This document shows positions 43,644 through 51,769 of a stretch of 64,000 nucleotides of DNA, piece by piece. Below the pieces are notes generated by a model, which saw only the letters and a list, made by a program, of their open reading frames with translations, had not been told where the DNA came from and ran no database searches. The translations under genes were made by a program, and so were the position numbers. The number at the start of each line of letters is the position of its first letter. Positions within the stretch are counted from its first letter, which is position 1. Source of the DNA: Fimbriiglobus ruber (GTDB taxonomy: Bacteria > Planctomycetota > Planctomycetia > Gemmatales > Gemmataceae); contig NZ_NIDE01000004.1 of assembly GCF_002197845.1 (NCBI RefSeq), positions 124,001-188,000 of the forward strand, given 5' to 3'.

Positions 43644-44561
43644 ATGGGGTTTTTCGCCCTGCTGTTGGTACTCGCCGCGGACGGCCCCGCAGACACCCTC
43701 GGTCGGAAGATGCTCCCGGTCTATCTCAAAGAGGTCGAGGCGTACTCGCTGGCGGTCGAATCCGCCCCCAAGAAGCCCCTCGAACTCAATAAGGAGCCCG
43801 TCTTCGAGTGGTCGAACCCGATCCGGAACGGCGGACAGCAGGGGGTCGTTTTTGTGTGGCTCCACGACGGCCGGCCGGCGGCCCTCAGTTGCATCTTCTC
43901 GGCCCCGGCGCCGCAGTTTCCGGACGGGCGCCGGATCACCCACGAGTCCCACGCCCTGGACCCCGAGAAATTGGTGGTGACGCGGGATGCGTGGAACCAG
44001 TGGAAGCCGGAAGCCGGACTCGACCGGGCGGAGATCGCCGACGCCGGTACGCCGGCCGACGCGCCCGGTGCCCGGCTCGTGCAAATGCGAAAGATCGCCC
44101 AGGAATTCACCGGGCACGCGACCGACCGCGACCGTAAGCAATGGAGCCTTCGGCTGCTCCCGGCCCCGCTTTACCGGTATCCGGCGGCCATGATCGGGGT
44201 GGTCGACGGGGCCGTGTTCGCGCTCGTGTCCGAAGCCGGCACCGACCCGGAAGTCCTGCTCGTGATCGAGGCCCGCGACGAGGGCGGCAAGAAGAAGTGG
44301 GAGTACGCGTGCGGCCGCTTCTCCGATTGGGAACTCCGTGTCCAACGGAGGGACAAGGAAGTCTTCTCCTCCGTCCCGGGTGAAGAGAACCCATTCCACC
44401 ACGACCCGAAGCACCTGTATCGGACCTACGCCGACAAGATTGTCGCAACGGACGGCCGGTTGCTCGCCCGAATCCGGCAGAGCGACCAGAGGGTTTACGG
44501 CGAGATCGTCCCCGTCGAAGAAAAGTCACCGCCCGCCCGACCCCAGGAGGACCGACGATGA
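43644..44561 (+). CDS. Secreted protein, tandem paralogue family (member 4)
   Basis: A 305-aa paralogue, with leader MGFFALLLVLAADGPADT. It shares LGRKMLPVYLKEVEAYSL, FEWSNPIRNGGQQGVVFVWL, ITHESHALDPEKLVVTRDAW, LVQMRKIAQEFTG, VVDGAVFALVSEAGTDPEVL and WEYACGRFSDWEL with its neighbours. The C-terminal end has an extra Pro/Arg-rich tail (SPPARPQEDRR) encoded by the bases that serve as the ribosome site of the next gene. The start is at the ATG after GGAGG; the frame is open slightly further upstream. It follows the previous gene by 25 bases. Confidence 0.82.
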   Translation: MGFFALLLVLAADGPADTLGRKMLPVYLKEVEAYSLAVESAPKKPLELNKEPVFEWSNPIRNGGQQGVVFVWLHDGRPAALSCIFSAPAPQFPDGRRITHESHALDPEKLVVTRDAWNQWKPEAGLDRAEIADAGTPADAPGARLVQMRKIAQEFTGHATDRDRKQWSLRLLPAPLYRYPAAMIGVVDGAVFALVSEAGTDPEVLLVIEARDEGGKKKWEYACGRFSDWELRVQRRDKEVFSSVPGEENPFHHDPKHLYRTYADKIVATDGRLLARIRQSDQRVYGEIVPVEEKSPPARPQEDRR

Positions 44562-45448
44562 TTCCGCTCGCCATGCTTTTGGTGCTGATCGGGGATGGCC
44601 CGGCCGACACCCTCGGTCGGAAGATGCTCCCGGTCTACTTCAAGGACGCCCGGGAGTATTCGATCGCCGTCGCGTCCGCGCCGGACAAGCCGCTCGAACT
44701 CAAACCGGAACCCGTCTTCGAGTGGTCCAACCCGGCCCGGAACGGGGGACAACAGGGCGTTATCTTCGTCTGGCTGCGGGACGGCCGCCCGGCGGCCTTC
44801 GGTTGCATCTTCTCGTCGCCTTCTCCCTCCCCGGCGTACCCGGGGGGCCACCGGATCGAACACGAGTTCCACGCCCTCGATCCGGAGCGGCTGGTGGTCA
44901 CGCGGGATTCGTTCAACCAGTGGAAACCGAAGGAGGGGTTGGCCCGGGCCGTCCTGCCAGACGCCGGAACCCCGGCCGATTCCGCCGCCACCCGCCTGCT
45001 CCAGATGCGTGGTCTCGCGAAAGAGTTCACCGGCCACACCATCGACCACGGGAACAAGCGGTGGGATCTGCGGCCGCTCCCGACGCCCCTCTATCGCTAT
45101 CCGACCGCCAAAACCGGAGTGGTCGACGGGGCGGTGTTCGCGCTCGTGTCCGACGCGGGGACCGACCCCGAAGTTCTGCTCGTGCTCGAAGCCCGTGAAA
45201 AAGACGGGAAATTGCAATGGGAGTACGCCTGCGGCCGGTTCTACGACTGGGAAATCCACGTCCAGCGGAAAGGGCGGGACGCGTTCACGTCGATCCCGAG
45301 CGACACGAACCCGTACCCCTACAACCCGGCTCACACTTACCGGACTTACCCGGACAAGATCGTGACGACGGACGGCAAAATCCTGGCCCGCGTTCGACAG
45401 ACCGAGAAGAACATGTACGGCGACATCGTACCCGTCGAAGCAAAGTAA
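44558..45448 (+). CDS. Secreted protein, tandem paralogue family (member 5)
   Basis: A 296-aa paralogue whose ATG overlaps the stop of member 4 (ATGA), so the two are translationally coupled. It has the leader MIPLAMLLVLIGDGPADT, then LGRKMLPVYFKDAREYSI, FEWSNPARNGGQQGVIFVWL, IEHEFHALDPERLVVTRDSF, LLQMRGLAKEFTG, VVDGAVFALVSDAGTDPEVL and WEYACGRFYDWEI. The region between the two halves varies in length and charge between members. No catalytic residues are obvious. Confidence 0.82.
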   Translation: MIPLAMLLVLIGDGPADTLGRKMLPVYFKDAREYSIAVASAPDKPLELKPEPVFEWSNPARNGGQQGVIFVWLRDGRPAAFGCIFSSPSPSPAYPGGHRIEHEFHALDPERLVVTRDSFNQWKPKEGLARAVLPDAGTPADSAATRLLQMRGLAKEFTGHTIDHGNKRWDLRPLPTPLYRYPTAKTGVVDGAVFALVSDAGTDPEVLLVLEAREKDGKLQWEYACGRFYDWEIHVQRKGRDAFTSIPSDTNPYPYNPAHTYRTYPDKIVTTDGKILARVRQTEKNMYGDIVPVEAK

Positions 45449-45476
45449 CCGCCAGACCGGCCGCAGAGGACCGACG

Positions 45477-46361
45477 ATGAGCTTGCTCGCACTGCTGCTG
45501 GTGCTGTTCGCCGACGACGCGGGCAACACGCTGGCCAAGAAGATGTTCCCGGCCTACCTCCGGGACGCGCGCGAATACTCGATCGCTGTCGATTCAGCCC
45601 CCAAAAAGGCGTTTGAACTCAAGTCGGATCCCGTCTTCGAGTGGTCGAACCCGACTCGCGAGGGCGTACAACAGGGTGTCGTCTTCTTGTGGTTGCGGGA
45701 CGGTCGGCCCGCAGCGATCGGCAGCATCTTCTCACAGCAGGACGAGAAACGACCCGGCCGACGGGTCGTTCACGAATTCCACGCCCTCGACCCGGACAAA
45801 CTCGTGGTCACGCGCCCGGGCGATAACCAGTGGAAACCCCGCGCGGGACTCGCGCGCGTGGCGCTGACGGACGGTCCGGCCCCGGGCGCGACCCCAGCGG
45901 CCCGCCTGCTCCAGATGCGACGGCTCGCCCAGGAATTCACCGGCTACAGTTACAGCGAAGAAGACAAGAAACAGTGGGATCTCCGCCTCCTGCCGACGCC
46001 CCTTTACAGGTATCCGGCCGCGAAGACGGGAGTCGTGGACGGCGCCCTCTTCACACTCGTTTCCAGTGCCGGGACGGACCCGGAAGTCATCCTGATCGTC
46101 GAATGCCGCGAGGACGCGGGCAAGACGCGGTGGGAATACGCCTGCGGTCGCTTCTCCGACCGGGACCTCCACGTCCGGCGGAAGGACAAGGAGGTCTGGG
46201 CGTCCGTCCGGAGCGAGTCCAACGCATTCAACAACGACCCGTTGCACCTCTACAGCCTTTACGCCGACAAAGTCGTATCCCTGGACGGCCAACTCCTCGC
46301 CCGCGTGCGGGTCACGCCGAAGGTTCCGTGGGGCGAAATCGTACCCTTGGAGGGCAAGTAA
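45477..46361 (+). CDS. Secreted protein, tandem paralogue family (member 6)
   Basis: A 294-aa paralogue with the leader MSLLALLLVLFADDAGNT. It keeps LAKKMFPAYLRDAREYSI, FEWSNPTREGVQQGVVFLWL, VVHEFHALDPDKLVVTRPGD, LLQMRRLAQEFTG, VVDGALFTLVSSAGTDPEVI and WEYACGRFSDRDL. It is 28 bases after member 5 and one base before the caspase-fold gene, so the array and that gene form one transcript. Function unknown. Confidence 0.82.
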   Translation: MSLLALLLVLFADDAGNTLAKKMFPAYLRDAREYSIAVDSAPKKAFELKSDPVFEWSNPTREGVQQGVVFLWLRDGRPAAIGSIFSQQDEKRPGRRVVHEFHALDPDKLVVTRPGDNQWKPRAGLARVALTDGPAPGATPAARLLQMRRLAQEFTGYSYSEEDKKQWDLRLLPTPLYRYPAAKTGVVDGALFTLVSSAGTDPEVILIVECREDAGKTRWEYACGRFSDRDLHVRRKDKEVWASVRSESNAFNNDPLHLYSLYADKVVSLDGQLLARVRVTPKVPWGEIVPLEGK

Positions 46362-46362
46362 C

Positions 46363-47283
46363 ATGACGTGGTTCGTAACCCTGGCCTGTGTCGCGATCGG
46401 TCAGGCGCTTCCCCAACCGCCGAAGGCTCCTGAGGAGGCGGCCACTCCGGTCAAACTCGCCGAGGTGACGGCGCCGAAAGGCGTGCGGCACGCGCTCATC
46501 ATCTGCGGCCACCCCGGTGACGCTGAGCACGTTAAGTCGTTTGCCGATACCGTCCGGACACTCGGCACCGGCCTCTCCAAAACGCTCGGCATCCCGGCCG
46601 AACGGCAGCACGTCGTCTTCGGTGCCGAGCCCCCGAAGGATTTGCCCGGCGCAACCGGACCCGCGACCAAAGACGCCGTGGCTGCCGCGGTCGCCGAGGC
46701 CCGCAAGTCGCTAAATCCAGACGACGGCTTGTGGGTGATCTGTCTCGGCCACGGCCACCACGACGGCCGCCAGGCGTGGTGGAACCTACCCGGGCCGGAC
46801 GTCAACGCGGCCGAGTTCGGGAAGCTTTTTGCCGACGTGACCTGCCGGGAGCAGGTGTTCGTAATGACGATGTCGCTCGGCGGCTATTTCGTCCGCCCGC
46901 TGGCGCGGCGCGGGCGGGTCGTGATCGCCGCCACGGAAGCCGGCGCGGAGCCGAACGAGACGACCTTCCCGGCGGTCTTCGCCCAGTATCTGAACAGCGG
47001 TCTCAAACCCGCCGAACACGACGTCGACAAGGACGGAAAACTGTCACTCTTCGATCTGTACGTGGCGGTGGCAAAAGAAATCGCCCAGACCTACGCCGAC
47101 GCCGAACAACTCGCGACCGAACACGCCCAGTTGGACGACGACGGCGACGGCATCGGGCACGAGGTACAGACCCCGTTCCTACCCCCAGACCAGGGCGGCC
47201 CAATGCCCGGTCAGAAGAAGCCGCGGAATCCGCCGCAGGACGGCTTGCTGGCGGCCAAGATCATTTTGTCGGCCGGGCCGTAA
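46363..47283 (+). CDS. Secreted caspase-fold protein with Ser at the Cys position
   Basis: A 306-aa protein with a leader (MTWFVTLACVAIGQA). The body has a caspase/legumain-like fold: HALIICGHPGDAEHVKSFAD (first strand and helix), LWVICLGHGHHDGR carrying the catalytic-type His, and VFVMTMSLGGYFVRPLARRG at the place of the usual D-x-C-x-G-G/S nucleophile. There Ser replaces Cys, so peptidase activity is doubtful. RVVIAATEAGAEPNETTFPA is the conserved strand after it. Near the C-terminus are two EF-hand-like loops (DVDKDGKLSLFDL and DDDGDGIGHE). It closes the operon of four paralogues and may bind rather than cleave. Confidence 0.78.
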   Translation: MTWFVTLACVAIGQALPQPPKAPEEAATPVKLAEVTAPKGVRHALIICGHPGDAEHVKSFADTVRTLGTGLSKTLGIPAERQHVVFGAEPPKDLPGATGPATKDAVAAAVAEARKSLNPDDGLWVICLGHGHHDGRQAWWNLPGPDVNAAEFGKLFADVTCREQVFVMTMSLGGYFVRPLARRGRVVIAATEAGAEPNETTFPAVFAQYLNSGLKPAEHDVDKDGKLSLFDLYVAVAKEIAQTYADAEQLATEHAQLDDDGDGIGHEVQTPFLPPDQGGPMPGQKKPRNPPQDGLLAAKIILSAGP

Positions 47284-47400
47284 GGCGGCCGGTTACGGAA
47301 CACCGGGATGGTGCCGTAAGCCAGGAACTGGACCGTGCCCACCTGGGACAGTCCGTCCTGCGTCATCCCCGTGTTGTAGCCGTAACGCGCGCCGCGCCAT
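47284..47400 (-). pseudogene. Possible coding remnant on the minus strand
   Basis: The minus strand reads RYGYNTGMTQDGLSQVGTVQ followed by FLAYGTIPVFRNRPPY with strong G/C third positions, unlike random sequence. It has no plausible start, and the frame then runs into the end of the caspase-fold gene. It may be a fragment of a decayed gene. Evidence is limited to codon pattern. Confidence 0.25.
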
Positions 47401-47442
47401 GCAGGAACCTCGCTATGTCCTTTCAGGAATAACGCTCCTGCA

Positions 47443-47817
47443 TTATTCCTGGCTCGGTGGAACGACCAGTGGGTTGTCTGACAGTTCGGCATCTTTGGCG
47501 GAACGGGCGAATCGCGCCGCGAGTTCCCGGTACAGGCGGAGCGCCTCGTGCCCCTGTGGGGTGACGGTTGCACCGCCACCGCCCGGACCGCCGGTGATCG
47601 CCTCGACGAGCGGCACCCCGGCAGCCTCGTTGATGTTGCGCACCAGTTCCCACGCCCGCCGGTACGACATATTCATCTGCTTGGCCGCGGCCGAAATACT
47701 CCGCTGGCGGTCGATGTGTTCGAGTAGTTCCACCCGGCCGGGCCCGAGGACGGTTCGCCCGTCCCGCTCGACCCAGAATCGAACTTTCAGGCCCCAACCG
47801 GCTTTCTTGCCGGGCAT
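47443..47817 (-). CDS. ModE-type winged-helix transcriptional regulator (HTH domain only)
   Basis: A 124-aa protein matching the N-terminal DNA-binding domain of ModE: GRVELLEHIDRQRSISAAAK, MSYRRAWELVRNINEAAG, VEAITGGPGGGGATVTPQGH and LRLYRELAARF. It lacks the C-terminal molybdate-binding (TOBE) domains, so if it senses molybdate it does so with a partner or not at all. The ATG at 47817 has a GAGGGGAA site; a GTG at 47847 is an alternative. No molybdate transporter or molybdoenzyme is in the window. Confidence 0.87.
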   Translation of the reverse strand: MPGKKAGWGLKVRFWVERDGRTVLGPGRVELLEHIDRQRSISAAAKQMNMSYRRAWELVRNINEAAGVPLVEAITGGPGGGGATVTPQGHEALRLYRELAARFARSAKDAELSDNPLVVPPSQE

Positions 47818-47916
47818 GTTCCCCTCATTTGAATCAGCTCCCGGCACCGCCGGGTAATCAGAGTGAGCTTACCAACAGAGACTAACCATGCACCTGCTGA
47901 TCGCCACCTTACATAG

Positions 47917-48018
47917 GGGAAGATTGTCACGGCGAAAGGGGAAGTCAAAGCAGTGGACGGCGTACCCCGGATCGAGATCGACGACGCGAAGCAAGTGATT
48001 GAGACGAAATCGCCGTGA
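47917..48018 (+). pseudogene. C-terminal remnant of a small OB-fold-like protein
   Basis: An open frame of 33 codons between TAG 47914 and TGA 48016 encodes KIVTAKGEVKAVDGVPRIEI then DDAKQVIETKSP. This has the look of the end of a small OB-fold-type protein. There is no start codon, so it is best explained as a decayed gene end. Low support beyond the sequence pattern. Confidence 0.35.
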
Positions 48019-48112
48019 GCCGGAGCGTTGCGCCGGTCCACACTCGACTCACACCGGCCACCTCCTATCATCGGCAGCGTCGCCCCATTCTCTGGCCTCA
48101 CCCGACAAACCG

Positions 48113-48916
48113 ATGACACGACTCGCCGCCAGCCTAATCCTTATGAGTACCGCACTCCTCGCCCCTGCCGCCGACCCGCCCGTCGAGATTGTCGGGCACC
48201 GCGGTGCGTCCCACGACGCACCGGAGAATACCGTCGCCTCGTTCAAGCTGTCGTGGGCCCAGAAAGCCGACGGTTCGGAACTCGACATCTACCTGACCAA
48301 GGACGGGAAGGCCGTCGTCATCCACGACAAGGACACCAAGCGGACGGCCGGGACCGGCATGGCCGTGCCCGGGGCCACGCTGGACGAGCTACGGGCCCTG
48401 GACGTGGGCCGGTGGAAAGGGGAGCGGTTCGCCGGGGAGAAGATCCCGACCCTCGATGAGATGCTGGCCACCGCTCCCACGGGCAAGCGAGTATTCGTCG
48501 AGGTTAAATGCGGACCTGAGGTCGTTGCCGAACTCGACCGGGTGCTGAGGGCGTCGAAGCTCGAACCGAACCAGACTCCGGTCATCGCCTTCAGCGCTGA
48601 CGTGATCGCCGCGGTGAAGAAGGCCCGCCCGGACGTGCCGGCCTACTGGCTTGTCACCCTGAACCCCAAAGGCGCGAAACCGCGGATGGCCGAGGAACTG
48701 ATCGCCAAGGCCAAGGAAATCCACGCCGACGGGCTCGACCTGTCCGCGTCCGACGTTCTGGACGACGCCTTCGCCCGGAAGGTCAAGGCGGCCGGCTTGA
48801 AGCTTTACGTTTGGACGGTGAACGATCCGATCGTTGCCAAGCGGTTGGTAGGCATTGGCGTGGATGGGATTACGACCGACCGGCCCGGCTGGCTTCGCGA
48901 GCAACTGGCGAAGTAA
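48113..48916 (+). CDS. Glycerophosphodiester phosphodiesterase
   Basis: A 267-aa exported enzyme that hydrolyses glycerophosphodiesters to glycerol-3-phosphate and an alcohol. Signal peptide is residues 1-20. Catalytic landmarks are HRGASHDAPENT (His29), ELDIYLTKDGKAVVIHD (metal Glu/Asp and second His), FVEVKCGPE, and the C-terminal LYVWTVNDPIVAKRLVGIGV and DGITTDRPGWL. It matches the usual bacterial length. The ATG at 48113 opens the signal peptide. No transporter (ugp/glp) is adjacent. Confidence 0.95.
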   Translation: MTRLAASLILMSTALLAPAADPPVEIVGHRGASHDAPENTVASFKLSWAQKADGSELDIYLTKDGKAVVIHDKDTKRTAGTGMAVPGATLDELRALDVGRWKGERFAGEKIPTLDEMLATAPTGKRVFVEVKCGPEVVAELDRVLRASKLEPNQTPVIAFSADVIAAVKKARPDVPAYWLVTLNPKGAKPRMAEELIAKAKEIHADGLDLSASDVLDDAFARKVKAAGLKLYVWTVNDPIVAKRLVGIGVDGITTDRPGWLREQLAK

Positions 48917-48971
48917 CCATCGGGAAATTCATGCTCGCGATGTGAGCCGTGCAGGTGCGAAAAAATTCCGA

Positions 48972-49076
48972 TTGACAAAGCTGTACAGCTTCACCAATAT
49001 GGTCGACGCAATCTGCCTCTTCTCTGTTCCGGCCCCACCGCACCAAGGGTAACGCCGAGGTACGGTGGGGTTTTTT
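48972..49076 (+). ncRNA. Candidate small RNA with own promoter and terminator
   Basis: A perfect -35 TTGACA (48972-48977), a 17-base spacer and a weak -10 CAATAT (48995-49000) are followed about 75 bases later by a clear intrinsic terminator. A transcript from about 49007 to 49076 would contain no sensible open frame. The terminator could instead end the upstream phosphodiesterase gene, about 120 bases away. Expression is untested. Confidence 0.35.
49033..49076 (+). terminator. Intrinsic terminator
   Basis: An 8-bp stem CCCCACCG (49033-49040) with CGGTGGGG (49063-49070) is followed by six T residues (49071-49076). The 22-base loop is long. It is the clearest rho-independent terminator in the window. 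It also lies just past the end of the convergent metallophosphoesterase gene. Confidence 0.75.
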
Positions 49077-49092
49077 CACTTCCCGTTTTTCG

Positions 49093-49950
49093 TCAGGCCG
49101 CGTCCGTATTTTTATTGCCGGTGTCCGTCGGTTTGGCGTGGCCGTTCCCGTTGGCGCTATGACCATTCCCGTTGACGCTGTGGCCGTTGCCGTTCGCGTG
49201 ATACCCGTTTTTGTAAGCGCCGTTGGTCATGGCAGGCGGTAGCGGCAGTTCGGGCGGGTGAACGTAACGGCCAGTCCGATATACGTCCGCCAGCATCCGT
49301 TTGGCGAGCGGGCTCATGTCCGTCGCGTGGACGGCTGCGATCGTTTTGTCCACGTCGTACTCGGCCCGCTTCAGCTCGACCTTGTCGTCGTCAATGACGG
49401 CGTACCTGGCCCGGGGGTCGCCGTCCCGCTGGAGCCCGATGCTCCCGGGGTTTACCACGGTTGTGCCGCCGGCCGCAAGTGTGAATTGCTGGTGCGTGTG
49501 CCCGACGCAAAGGTAATCGACCCGCAACCCGTTCAACTGCGCGGCCCACGCGGCCGGGTCGGTCGGGACGTATTCGTCGAGCGGGTCACGGGGCGAGGCG
49601 TGGACGAGCAGGAACCGCTTGCCGCCGATGGTGGTCATGACGGACGTGGGCAGGCGGGCCAGATACCGGCGGTCGTCCGCCCCGAGTTGGGTCGCGGTCG
49701 ACTGGCGGCTCGCCATCGTCAAATACCGGAATCCGCTCACGCCCTGCACGTCGACGCCCTGGGCGACGCCGTGGTCGTGGTTCCCGCGGACGGTGTGTTT
49801 GGCATGTTCGCGGACCCACGCCAGGCACGGGGTTGGGGACGGGCCGTACTCGACGAGGTCGCCCAGGCAAAGGCAAACGTCGTGCGGTTCCCGGACCGCC
49901 GCGAGGGCGGCCGGGTTGGCGTGAATGTCGGATACGATCAGGATTCGCAT
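49093..49950 (-). CDS. Metallophosphoesterase, YfcE/MJ0936-like
   Basis: A 285-aa calcineurin-type phosphoesterase. Metal-binding motifs are in order: SDIHAN (7-12), GDLVEYGP, GNHD, HASP and GHTHQQF. The catalytic domain ends near residue 230. The C-terminal tail has four near-identical NGNGH(S/A) units ending AKPTDTGNKNTDAA; such His/Asn-rich tails are unusual for the family and could bind metal. It is cytoplasmic with no signal peptide. Substrate unknown; relatives hydrolyse cyclic nucleotides or phosphodiesters. Confidence 0.92.
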   Translation of the reverse strand: MRILIVSDIHANPAALAAVREPHDVCLCLGDLVEYGPSPTPCLAWVREHAKHTVRGNHDHGVAQGVDVQGVSGFRYLTMASRQSTATQLGADDRRYLARLPTSVMTTIGGKRFLLVHASPRDPLDEYVPTDPAAWAAQLNGLRVDYLCVGHTHQQFTLAAGGTTVVNPGSIGLQRDGDPRARYAVIDDDKVELKRAEYDVDKTIAAVHATDMSPLAKRMLADVYRTGRYVHPPELPLPPAMTNGAYKNGYHANGNGHSVNGNGHSANGNGHAKPTDTGNKNTDAA

Positions 49951-50055
49951 CGTGCTACTCTCCCGCCGTGATCGTAGAACGACGGGGCGAGAAGGAGTAG
50001 TGGAAAGATGGGATTTTTCTCATGGGGTAAACTGTCCGGGTCGTAAAACCCGGTG

Positions 50056-51066
50056 TTACCGCGCGTCCACCCGCCCCAGAACAATCCGATCGATTCCGGG
50101 AACTTTGCGGACCGCCTGCACGAATTCCCAGGCGTCCGCGTCCTTCCGCGCTCGTCCGGCGACCACTGCAGTACCACCACGCACGGTCACGGTCAAGTCG
50201 GCAAATCGGGCGTCGGCCGACCGGACATTCGATACGGCCGCTTCAATCCCATCCCCATTCCCATTGCCAAATGCGGGCGGGGCGGTCGGCACGGTCGTCG
50301 GCGGAATGGTCGGTTCTGCCGAGGGTGCGGCGCTCGTGGCCGGCATGGGCAGGGACGTGACGCGCACGCCGCCCGGCCCGACCGGTTCTTCCAGAAACAG
50401 TGGGAACGGCCCTCCGGCGACGCGCTGAACCGTGACCGTGCCAGGGGGTCGCCGGTCGCCGATCGCGTAGACCTCGGCAGCGGCGGTCGGCGACGCCTCA
50501 ACCACTGTCGGCCGCGGGAGTGCGGTCAACGGCGGGAGATCGGCCGAGGGCGACGGGTCGGGTCGCGGTACACCGATGGCGAGCGTGGGGAGCCCGGCAA
50601 GCGGGTTTGCCGCATTCGCCGCCTTCATCCGGGCGAGGATTTCTCGCTTCAGCGGGTCGTCCGTGGGGGCGTGGACGAAGCACGTCACCTTCACGTCCGA
50701 GAACCCCGGCACCTTGCGGACGACGGCCTCGACCCGCGGGATCAGATCCTCGTCCGGGACCGGCCCGCCGACGACGACCGCCCGGTTCACCACGCTGACC
50801 AGCAGATTCAGCCCGCTCAGGGCCGGGTCCGCTTCGAGGGCGGCCCGGGCGCGGAGCGCGAGCGACGTGTCGGCCTCCGCGGACATAACCGACATGTCCG
50901 GTTGTGCCACGGGCGTCGACGCCCCGACGGGCGTCGGTAGGGGGAGTTCGTCGGCCAAGGCCCAGGAAATCGACCCGAACCCCAGGACGCCGACGCCCAT
51001 CGTCAGGGCGCGGCGAACTCTTGAGGAATTCCGACGAGTCCGAGCCTGAGCGAGTTGTTCACGCAT
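50056..51066 (-). CDS. Exported protein with two BON domains
   Basis: A 336-aa protein with a hydrophobic N-terminal segment after a basic leader (residues 1-40, TMGVGVLGFGSISWALADEL). One BON domain is near 70-130 (ALRARAALEADPALSGLNLL, VVVGGPVPDEDLIPRVEAVV), and a second lies at the C-terminus (about 275-336: LTVTVRGGTAVVAGRARKDA, WEFVQAVRKVPGIDRIVLG). The linker between is Pro/Thr-rich. BON domains bind phospholipid or nucleate periplasmic assemblies. The ATG at 51066 is used because the leader begins there. Confidence 0.85.
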   Translation of the reverse strand: MREQLAQARTRRNSSRVRRALTMGVGVLGFGSISWALADELPLPTPVGASTPVAQPDMSVMSAEADTSLALRARAALEADPALSGLNLLVSVVNRAVVVGGPVPDEDLIPRVEAVVRKVPGFSDVKVTCFVHAPTDDPLKREILARMKAANAANPLAGLPTLAIGVPRPDPSPSADLPPLTALPRPTVVEASPTAAAEVYAIGDRRPPGTVTVQRVAGGPFPLFLEEPVGPGGVRVTSLPMPATSAAPSAEPTIPPTTVPTAPPAFGNGNGDGIEAAVSNVRSADARFADLTVTVRGGTAVVAGRARKDADAWEFVQAVRKVPGIDRIVLGRVDAR

Positions 51067-51769
51067 GGCGACCTCGCGGGGTGGGCCGGTGCCGCGGGTG
51101 GGGTCGGGACGTCCGGCCACACCTGTATGACCCATTGTTCCGCGCACAAACACGGGTCAAAACCCGAGCCGGGTAAAAATTGCAAAACGGACCCGCACTT
51201 TCGTTCCGAACGCGCCTCGCGGCGAAAATGGTCCGGTTAGCGAATCTGTTCCGGTCGGCGAATCTCTCCGCCCGGATACGCTCGCACTAATCGGGCGCCT
51301 GCCGGCGGTGAAATTGCGCCCGCGTCTTCCGCGAAGAGAGTGCCCTTCCTGATCGCATGCGCTAGTTGAGCAGCGTGGGAAAATTCGGGCGAGCGGAACG
51401 GATAGCCCTTCCAACCACAGTCTAATCCTGACCGGGACCGATACCGCGTGCCCGGAGTTTCTGCGCTTTTTGCGCCTAAAACGGCGTTTGGCGATCAAAT
51501 ACCGACGAGTACGAACATGTAGGCAGGATTCCCCCCACGTTGGGCGATCAAGTACCGACAAAGATGAACATGTGGGACCGGGTTTTTGCGCGATCTTGCG
51601 CTTGCTGTCCTTTATGGACTTGCGAAAGGCTCATTCCTGACCGCGCATAGTATCACCACGCGAAAAGCTGGGTAAAATTCAAGATTGGATAAGAATAACC
51701 ATTAATCAGAATGGCTTGGCCGAAGCTCTGGTGTAGGCGAGTTGCGGGCGAAAATCGGCTACCTCTCGC
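51067..51769. other. Intergenic region without convincing genes
   Basis: About 700 bases between the BON gene and the end of the ietS protease. The only structure I see is the 33-bp direct repeat at 51491-51576. The minus-strand open frame over most of it has no motif and looks spurious. Confidence 0.45.
51491..51576. repeat. 33-bp imperfect direct repeat, two copies
   Basis: The segments 51491-51523 and 51544-51576 agree at about 27 of 33 positions, both running from GCGATCAA to GAACATGT plus three bases. Period 53 bases. It lies in the large gap beyond the 3' end of the ietAS locus. Confidence 0.65.

Noticed and set aside
48961-49080. Possible tRNA-like sequence
   Set aside because: No acceptor stem, no T-loop and no anticodon arm could be built; only the terminator stem is sound.
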